From assembly GCF_011065895.1 (NCBI RefSeq), contig NZ_JAALCR010000027.1, positions 1 through 64,000 on the forward strand: a stretch of DNA of 64,000 nucleotides, given 5' to 3'. The translations under genes were made by a program, and so were the position numbers. The stretch is from Paludisphaera rhizosphaerae. Lineage in GTDB: Bacteria > Planctomycetota > Planctomycetia > Isosphaerales > Isosphaeraceae. This document shows positions 58,484-64,000 of the stretch, in pieces (position 1 is the stretch's first letter; every line of letters starts with the position of its first letter). The notes below the pieces were generated by a model. It was not told the DNA's origin and did no database searches. It worked only from the letters and a program-made list of their open reading frames with translations.

Positions 58484-60217
58484 ATGGCGCAATCGGTCAG
58501 CGAAGTCTTCGTCGACACCCTCGTCGCGGCGGGGGTGAGGCGGGTCTATGGGGTGGTCGGCGACTCGCTGAACGGGATCACCGAAGTGATCCGCCGCCGC
58601 GAGGGGATCGACTGGATGCACGTCCGGCACGAGGAGGTCGCCGCCTTCGCGGCCGGGGCCGAAGCTCACCTGACGGGCGAACTGGCCGTCTGCGCGGGCA
58701 GTTGCGGGCCAGGGAACATGCACCTCATCAACGGACTGTACGACTGCCACCGCAGCCGGGTCCCGGTCCTCGCCATCGCCGCGCAGATCCCCAGCAGCGA
58801 GTTGGGCTCAAACTACTTCCAGGAGACCAACCCTCAGCTTCTGTTCAAGGATTGCAGCCATTATTGCGAGTTCATCTCCCAGGCCGAGCATGCGATTCGC
58901 GTGCTGGGGATCGCCATGAGAACGGCGATCGCCAGGAAGGGCGTGGCCGTCGTGATCCTCCCCGGCGACGTCGCCCTGCGGAGCACCTCGGCCAGGCCCG
59001 CGTTCCTGGCGATGGACTACTCGCCCTCGCTGGTTCAGCCGCCGTCGGAATCGATCTCCGCCGCGGCCGACCTCCTGAACACGGCCGACCGCGTCGCGAT
59101 CCTCGGCGGCGCGGGCTGCGCGGGGGCGCATGACGAGTTGATGCAAACGGCAAGCCAGCTCAAGGCGCCGATCGTCCACGCGATGCGGGGCAAGGAGCAC
59201 ATCGAGCCCGACAACCCGTTCGACGTCGGCATGACCGGCCTGCTGGGGTTCTCCTCCGGCTACCACGCGATGATGAACTGCGACGCCCTGCTGATGCTGG
59301 GGACCGACTTCCCCTACCCGCAGTTCTACCCCACCGGCGCGAAGATCGTGCAGGTGGACGTCCGCGGCGAGCAGATCGGTCGTCGCACCCGCGTCGACCT
59401 GGGTCTGATCGGCGGCGTCAAGGAAACGCTGACCGCACTGTCGCCGCTCCTGACGAACAAGCCCGACCGCACTTACCTGGACGACTGCCTGGAACACTAC
59501 GCGAAAACCCGCGAGAGCCTGGACGATCTGGCCGTCGGCTCGCCGGGACGAAAGCCGATCCACCCTCAGTACGTCGCCAGGGAGATCAACGCCCTGGCCG
59601 CCGACGACGCCGTGTTCACCTGCGACGTCGGCACGCCGACGATCTGGGCCGCGCGTTATCTGCATATGAACGGCCGTCGTCGTCTGCTTGGATCGTTCAG
59701 CCACGGCTCGATGGCCAACGCCCTGTCGCAGGCCGTGGGCGCGCAGGCGTCGCATCCGGGGCGACAGGTGGTGAGCCTGAGCGGCGACGGCGGCCTGGCC
59801 ATGCTGCTGGGCGACCTGCTGACGCTCCGACAGCTCAAGCTCCCAGCCAAGGTCGTCGTCTTCAACAACGGCTCGCTCGGCTTCGTCGAGTTGGAGATGA
59901 AGGCCGCCGGACTCCTCGAATACGGCACTGACCTGGTCAACCCGGACTTCGCCAGGCTGGCGCAGTCGGCCGACATCATGGGCCTCCGCGTCGAGGACCC
60001 CGTCGACGTCCGCCCCGCGCTCCAGCAGGCGTTCGCCCACGACGGCCCAGCCCTCGTCGACATCGTGGTCAACCGCCAGGAACTCGCCATGCCGCCGTCG
60101 ATCTCGGCCTCACAGGCGCTGGGCTTCAGCCTCTATCTCATCCGGGCCGTTATTGACGGCCGCGGCGAGTCGGTCGTCGACCTGGCGAAGACCAACTTCC
60201 TATCGCGTGGAAAGTAA
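58484..60217 (+). CDS. poxB: Thiamine-diphosphate pyruvate oxidase (PoxB type)
   Basis: Predicted 577 residues, close to PoxB's usual ~572. The N-terminal domain has the catalytic Glu in [16 protein letters not shown]; the middle domain binds FAD; the C-terminal domain has the ThDP/Mg motif [20 protein letters not shown] then [15 protein letters not shown]. The C-terminus [18 protein letters not shown] then LAKTNFL is the amphipathic membrane-binding tail seen in E. coli PoxB. By family knowledge it oxidises pyruvate to acetate and CO2 and passes electrons to quinone at the inner membrane. ATG 58484 has a strong AGGAGG. CutC follows about 150 bases later after a REP-like element. Confidence 0.9.
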   Translation: MAQSVSEVFVDTLVAAGVRRVYGVVGDSLNGITEVIRRREGIDWMHVRHEEVAAFAAGAEAHLTGELAVCAGSCGPGNMHLINGLYDCHRSRVPVLAIAAQIPSSELGSNYFQETNPQLLFKDCSHYCEFISQAEHAIRVLGIAMRTAIARKGVAVVILPGDVALRSTSARPAFLAMDYSPSLVQPPSESISAAADLLNTADRVAILGGAGCAGAHDELMQTASQLKAPIVHAMRGKEHIEPDNPFDVGMTGLLGFSSGYHAMMNCDALLMLGTDFPYPQFYPTGAKIVQVDVRGEQIGRRTRVDLGLIGGVKETLTALSPLLTNKPDRTYLDDCLEHYAKTRESLDDLAVGSPGRKPIHPQYVAREINALAADDAVFTCDVGTPTIWAARYLHMNGRRRLLGSFSHGSMANALSQAVGAQASHPGRQVVSLSGDGGLAMLLGDLLTLRQLKLPAKVVVFNNGSLGFVELEMKAAGLLEYGTDLVNPDFARLAQSADIMGLRVEDPVDVRPALQQAFAHDGPALVDIVVNRQELAMPPSISASQALGFSLYLIRAVIDGRGESVVDLAKTNFLSRGK

Positions 60218-60251
60218 AACGCGACCCGTCGGTAAGAGTCGGAAGTGCCTC

Positions 60252-60353
60252 CTGGGTGCCATGCCCACTCTCGCCGTGGGCATGCGATCGGCGACGGTCT
60301 CGCGACCATCCCTCGCCGGTCCATGGCCACCCAAGGGCGGCCATGGCACCCAG
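60252..60353 (+). repeat. Nested-palindrome dispersed repeat (REP/MITE-like), copy 2
   Basis: CTGGGTGCCATGCCCAC ... GTGGGCATGCGATCGGCGAC and CCATGGCCACCCAAGGGCGG ... GGCACCCAG form two hairpins around the shared GCGATCGGCGACGGTC core. It is the reverse complement of the copy near 51.6 kb, with substitutions that partly keep the stems paired. It sits between poxB and cutC. Confidence 0.8.
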
Positions 60354-60371
60354 CAAAACCGATCCTCCCCT

Positions 60372-61130
60372 ATGAATGACGAGACCAACACTCCAAGATC
60401 CCATCCGCTGGTCGAGATCTGCGTCGGCGACCTGCGCTCCGCGCTGGCGGCGGGCGAAGGGGGCGCCGACCGGGTGGAACTCTGCGACCGTCTGGAGGTC
60501 GGCGGGACGACCCCCAGCGCGGGGACGATCGCCGAGGCCTGCCGCCGTCTGACGATCCCCGTCCACGTCCTGATCCGCGTTCGCGCCGGCGACTTCGTCC
60601 CCAACGATCCGGAGTGGGCCGCGATGCGCGACGACGTCGACGCGGCCCGCCGCCTGGGCGCCTCGGGCGTGGTGATCGGCGCGCTGCATCGCGACGGGAC
60701 GATCGACCGCGACGAGACCGCCCGCCTCGTCGAACTCGCCCGGCCGATGAGCGTGACGTTCCACAAGGCGTTCGACCAAACGCCCGACCTCGGCGAGGCC
60801 CTCGAAACGCTGATCGACCTGGGAGTCGACCGCGTGCTGACCTCCGGAGGCCGGCCTTCGGCCGAGGAAGGCGCGGACGCTCTGGCGAGCCTGATCGCTC
60901 AGGCCGGCGACCGCATCGGCGTGATCGTCGCCGGCCGGCTCTCGCTGGCGAATCTCCCGGCCGTGGTCCGCCGCACGGCCGCGCGCGAGGTTCACCTCGG
61001 TTCCGCGGCCGTCGACGCCGTCGGAAGCTCCTGCACGTTCAACCCACGAGACGGCTCCACCCTCGACTGGTCGGGCGTCACGGCGGAGAAAGTGCGGCGG
61101 ATCATGGAGGTCGTCGTTACTTGTCGATGA
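60372..61130 (+). CDS. cutC: CutC family copper homeostasis protein
   Basis: Predicted 252 residues, a TIM-barrel CutC protein: LVEICVGDLRSALAAGEGGA, ADRVELCDRLEVGGTTPSAG, RRLTIPVHVLIRVRAGDFV, MSVTFHKAFDQTPDLGEAL, LGVDRVLTSGGRPSAEEGAD and DRIGVIVAGRLSLANLPAV. The family is linked to copper homeostasis, but the biochemical function is not settled. ATG 60372 gives the family N-terminus; the open frame upstream runs through the repeat element and was rejected. Its last 14 bases overlap the 3' end of the convergent PVC dehydrogenase gene. Confidence 0.92.
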   Translation: MNDETNTPRSHPLVEICVGDLRSALAAGEGGADRVELCDRLEVGGTTPSAGTIAEACRRLTIPVHVLIRVRAGDFVPNDPEWAAMRDDVDAARRLGASGVVIGALHRDGTIDRDETARLVELARPMSVTFHKAFDQTPDLGEALETLIDLGVDRVLTSGGRPSAEEGADALASLIAQAGDRIGVIVAGRLSLANLPAVVRRTAAREVHLGSAAVDAVGSSCTFNPRDGSTLDWSGVTAEKVRRIMEVVVTCR

Positions 61131-64000
61131 TCGGCTGGCTGACGCGGAGGTACGCGAGCAGGTCGCGAAGCTGGGCGTCGGACAGGTCGTCGAGCAGGCC
61201 CTCCGGCATGATGGAGGTCTTCGAGGGCTCGAACGCCTCGACGTCGGTACGGGCGAAGGTGCGTTCCTCTCCGTCAGACGTGCGCAGGACGATGACGTTC
61301 GGGTCCATGTCAGCGCAGACGCCGGCGAAGACGCGGCCGTCCGTGGTGGCGAGCGTGTAGGGGACGTAGCCTTCGCGGATCTCGGCCGATGGGGCGACGA
61401 GCGCCGGCAGAAGCACGTCGACGTCGTCGCGGCGGAACGAGGTCAACTCGGGCCCGACCTTCCCTCCCTTGCCGAACAGGGCGTGGCAGCGTTCGCAACG
61501 CTCCTGGTAGATCGTCCGCCCCGCCTTGGGGACGCCGCCGCCGGCGCGGGCGACTTCGGCCAGCCGGGCGACCTTGGCCTTGAAGTCGGCCGGCGTGGCA
61601 GGGGCTGCGCCGAACGCGCGGTCGGCCAGGGCGTCGACCTTTGCATCCTTCAATGCCCGGAGCCGCGCGACGACCTCGCGGGGGATTGTCTTCGGGTCGA
61701 TCCGCCCGTCGTTCGCGGCCTCAAGGAACTTCGCCGCCCAGGCGCGACGGGTCGCCAGCAGACCCCAGGCTGAGGACAAAAGATCGTCGGAGAGTGACGG
61801 ATAAACCGCCAGGACCTCGTCGGCGATCGCTGGATCGTCGTACACGGCGAGCGCCCCGAAGGCCGCCGAGCGGAGCGGATTGACGGGCGAGTTGCGGGCG
61901 ATGGACTCGATCGCGGGCCGGCAGGCGTCGACGCGGACTTCACCCAGGACCCGGAGGTACTGGAGTTGCTTCTCGCGGTCGCCGGTGGGACTGGCGAGGG
62001 TCTTGATCGCCTCGGCGACGGCCTCCGGTTTCGCGCGTCGCAGGCCCAGGACGACCGACGAGCCGCCGTGACGCTCCATCGCCTCGGCCAGCTTGGGCGG
62101 GAGCCCCGCCGTGGAGCGTCCCATGAAGGCGGCTTCCAGCCCAGTCATCAGCCGGGCGACGTGCGCGGGGCTGGGCGCCGAATCCAGCAGCCGGACGCAG
62201 CCCTCCAGATCCTTGCGCCCGCCGGCCGCGGCCAGGCGACGCATCAACCGCTCCTCGATCGTCGATGCGGCGATCGGCGCGTCCCAGGTCGCGGGATCGG
62301 TGAAGAGGGAGAGGACGGCTTCCGGATCGGTCGTCGTCTTCGCCTCGACGGCCCACCAGAGCAGCAGCGGAATCTGGATGTCCGTCGCGTCCTCGCCCCG
62401 GCGGAGCAGGGGGGCGACGACCGCCAGCGCCTCGCGCGCCGGCAATCGCCTGGCCGAGGCCGCCATTTGCGCGCGGACCTCGACGTTCGGCTCGGTCGCG
62501 GCCGTCGCGGTGATCGCCTGGACGACCTCCGCCGCCGGCTTGCCGTCGTCGCAGGCCAATCGAACGGCCCACGACCGGACCGACTCATCGTCGTGATGCA
62601 GGGCGGCGAGCGTCGTCGGCGTGTCCAGCCCGCCGACGAGGTTCAACGCCCAAAGGGCCTCCAGCGCCCGGCCGCCTTTGAGTCGCTCCCGCAATTCGGC
62701 CGCGATCGACGCGTCCTTGCGATCGCCGATCAACCGCAGCGCCGTGAAGCGGACCCAGCGGTTCGGGTCGTCGAGCCGGTCGACCAGTTCACGCGAGGAG
62801 AGCCGGGACAGGTCGACGGCCGCGCCACCCGGCTTCGCGTCGCGGGGGCGCAGTCGGTAGATGCGGCCCGTGTCCACGTCCACCAGCCCTTCGTTGTTCT
62901 TGAGGTGGCTGACGTACGAGTCGTGCCAGTCGGCGACGTACACAAAGCCGTCGGGGCCCGTCGTCAGGTCGACGGGGCGGAACCGGGCGTCGTCGGTCGT
63001 CATCGCATGACCGACGTCCTCGGTGCGGAACGTCGAACCGTCCGGGATGACTCGGCTCATGACGACGTGATTCAGCAACGGGGCGACGCCGAGCAGCATT
63101 CCGTCATAACTCGATGGAAGCCGCCCGCCCTGATAGATGAGGAAGTCGTGCGTGAACCGCGGCGTCTTGGCGTGCTTCATCGCCGGGAAGTAGCCGAAGG
63201 CGTAGGGGTTGGAGAGCGGCCCGTGCTTGTCGAACCCCTTCTGAAGATACGCCCCCTGGACGTAGTAGAACCCCCGCGTATCGCCGCCGTTGTGGCCGGA
63301 GAAAATCCGGCCACGCGCGTCGACCTCCACGCCGAAGGCGTTGCCGCCCCCTTCGGCGAAGACCTCATACAACCGCTTCTCGGGATGGTAGCGCCAGACG
63401 AGCTGGCCCAGCGAGCGGACGGGCTCGCGGCCGTCGTCGAGGCCCGGGCGCGAGACGTGGCCGGAGACCGTGCTCCCCTGCGTCGCGTAGAGCCAGCCGT
63501 CGGGGCCCCAGGTCAGGCTGTTGACGACCGAGTGGGTGTCCTCCAGGCCGAAGCCCGTCAGGCGGACTTCGGGATCGCCGTCGGGGACGTCGTCGTTGTC
63601 GCGGTCGGGGTAGAAGAGGAGGTACGGCGGGTTCGTCACCCACACGCCCCCGCGCCCGCGTGCGACGGACGTGGCCAGGTTCAGGCCCTGGACGAACGTC
63701 TTGTGGCGGTCGTATGAGCCGTCGCCGTCGGTGTCTTCGTGGATCGTGATCCGGTCCAATCCTCGGACGTGATTCGGCGGCGGCTGGGGGACCTTGTCAT
63801 AGGCCACGCGCCAGACGCCGTCGCGGCTGAGGATCTTCAGGCCGGCTGGGTGCGGATACTGGGCGTACTCGACGACCCACATCCGGCCGCGCTCGTCGAA
63901 ATTGATGTTCACGGGCTGGCGGATCGTCGGCTCGCTCAGGACGAGGTCGACGGCCAGGTCGTCGGGCGTCTTGAACGAGGTCGCCGGCGCGGCGGGATCG
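61117..64000 (-). CDS. PVC-type membrane-bound dehydrogenase with C-terminal cytochrome c (5' end outside window)
   Basis: About 960 residues are inside the window and the frame is still open at 64000, so the start is missing. The upstream part is a sugar-dehydrogenase/NHL-like beta-propeller: NINFDERGRMWVVEYAQYPH, LDRITIHEDTDGDGSYDRHK, LEDTHSVVNSLTWGPDGWLY and GGNAFGVEVDARGRIFSGHN. Then HEAT-like repeats (RWVRFTALRLIGDRKD). The C-terminal ~140 residues are the planctomycete haem-binding domain with CERCHALFGKGGKVGP, a c-type CxxCH site, and the C-terminal LDDLSDAQLRDLLAYLR. This family is typical of planctomycetes and is presumed to be exported and to oxidise a sugar or alcohol. Convergent with cutC, overlapping it by 14 bases. 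Confidence 0.93.
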   Translation of the reverse strand, partial: DPAAPATSFKTPDDLAVDLVLSEPTIRQPVNINFDERGRMWVVEYAQYPHPAGLKILSRDGVWRVAYDKVPQPPPNHVRGLDRITIHEDTDGDGSYDRHKTFVQGLNLATSVARGRGGVWVTNPPYLLFYPDRDNDDVPDGDPEVRLTGFGLEDTHSVVNSLTWGPDGWLYATQGSTVSGHVSRPGLDDGREPVRSLGQLVWRYHPEKRLYEVFAEGGGNAFGVEVDARGRIFSGHNGGDTRGFYYVQGAYLQKGFDKHGPLSNPYAFGYFPAMKHAKTPRFTHDFLIYQGGRLPSSYDGMLLGVAPLLNHVVMSRVIPDGSTFRTEDVGHAMTTDDARFRPVDLTTGPDGFVYVADWHDSYVSHLKNNEGLVDVDTGRIYRLRPRDAKPGGAAVDLSRLSSRELVDRLDDPNRWVRFTALRLIGDRKDASIAAELRERLKGGRALEALWALNLVGGLDTPTTLAALHHDDESVRSWAVRLACDDGKPAAEVVQAITATAATEPNVEVRAQMAASARRLPAREALAVVAPLLRRGEDATDIQIPLLLWWAVEAKTTTDPEAVLSLFTDPATWDAPIAASTIEERLMRRLAAAGGRKDLEGCVRLLDSAPSPAHVARLMTGLEAAFMGRSTAGLPPKLAEAMERHGGSSVVLGLRRAKPEAVAEAIKTLASPTGDREKQLQYLRVLGEVRVDACRPAIESIARNSPVNPLRSAAFGALAVYDDPAIADEVLAVYPSLSDDLLSSAWGLLATRRAWAAKFLEAANDGRIDPKTIPREVVARLRALKDAKVDALADRAFGAAPATPADFKAKVARLAEVARAGGGVPKAGRTIYQERCERCHALFGKGGKVGPELTSFRRDDVDVLLPALVAPSAEIREGYVPYTLATTDGRVFAGVCADMDPNVIVLRTSDGEERTFARTDVEAFEPSKTSIMPEGLLDDLSDAQLRDLLAYLRVSQPIIDK

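Overview
The window looks like chromosomal DNA of a high-GC planctomycete, most likely of the Isosphaeraceae/Paludisphaera–Singulisphaera type. That placement is inferred from gene content: a DUF1501 protein, a DUF1559 pseudopilin-like protein, a PVC-type beta-propeller/HEAT/cytochrome c dehydrogenase, an ECF sigma factor next to a giant Ser/Thr kinase, a secreted Gfo/Idh/MocA oxidoreductase with a Tat leader, and an LEPR-type N-terminal sorting motif. No rRNA, tRNA or CRISPR array was seen.

Layout. 0.4-5.6 kb: a surface-glycan cluster with a TPR/GT9-like/DUF6165 fusion, a GT2 and a GT4 glycosyltransferase. 6.1-16.9 kb (minus strand): a 3508-residue RHS/YD-repeat polymorphic-toxin protein with a very long Ser/Asp/Glu-rich repeat region, an RHS core, a HINT (intein-like) domain and a short C-terminal toxin candidate. 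Its stop codon overlaps the start of a 101-residue candidate immunity gene. 17.0-34.1 kb is an accessory stretch holding a decayed Tn3-family transposase, a 2.4-kresidue LEPR/NPCBM/FN3 surface protein interrupted at a G10 tract, a decayed IS5-like transposase, a frameshifted YifB-type Mg-chelatase-like ATPase, two small genes with a long hexanucleotide microsatellite, duplicated terminators, and a tyrosine recombinase with repeats at its promoter.

34.1-64 kb is mostly ordinary planctomycete housekeeping and secreted functions: DUF1501, a secreted TIM-barrel-like protein, an alpha/beta hydrolase, a lipoprotein and DUF1559 pair, an overlapping DUF4160-DUF2442 pair, a YCF48-like protein, a two-gene unit whose second gene carries a HEPN-type R-x4-H motif, a luciferase-like oxidoreductase, an NHL-type protein, a YqgE/AlgH protein, an ABM monooxygenase, a Tyr/Pro/Gly-rich secreted protein, ECF sigma plus kinase/AAA/TPR regulator, an M16 peptidase, two membrane proteins, a Gfo/Idh protein, pyruvate oxidase PoxB, CutC and the start-truncated PVC dehydrogenase. 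Two inverted copies of a ~100-bp nested-palindrome repeat flank parts of this region.

The most notable items are the giant toxin with its regular ~65-80-residue stalk repeat and coupled immunity gene, the HEPN gene pair, the homopolymer-split NPCBM protein with a HExxH site near its C-terminus, and the REP-like element. Three interrupted or suspicious reading frames all need one missing base, so assembly indels must be excluded before any of them is called a pseudogene or phase-variable gene.
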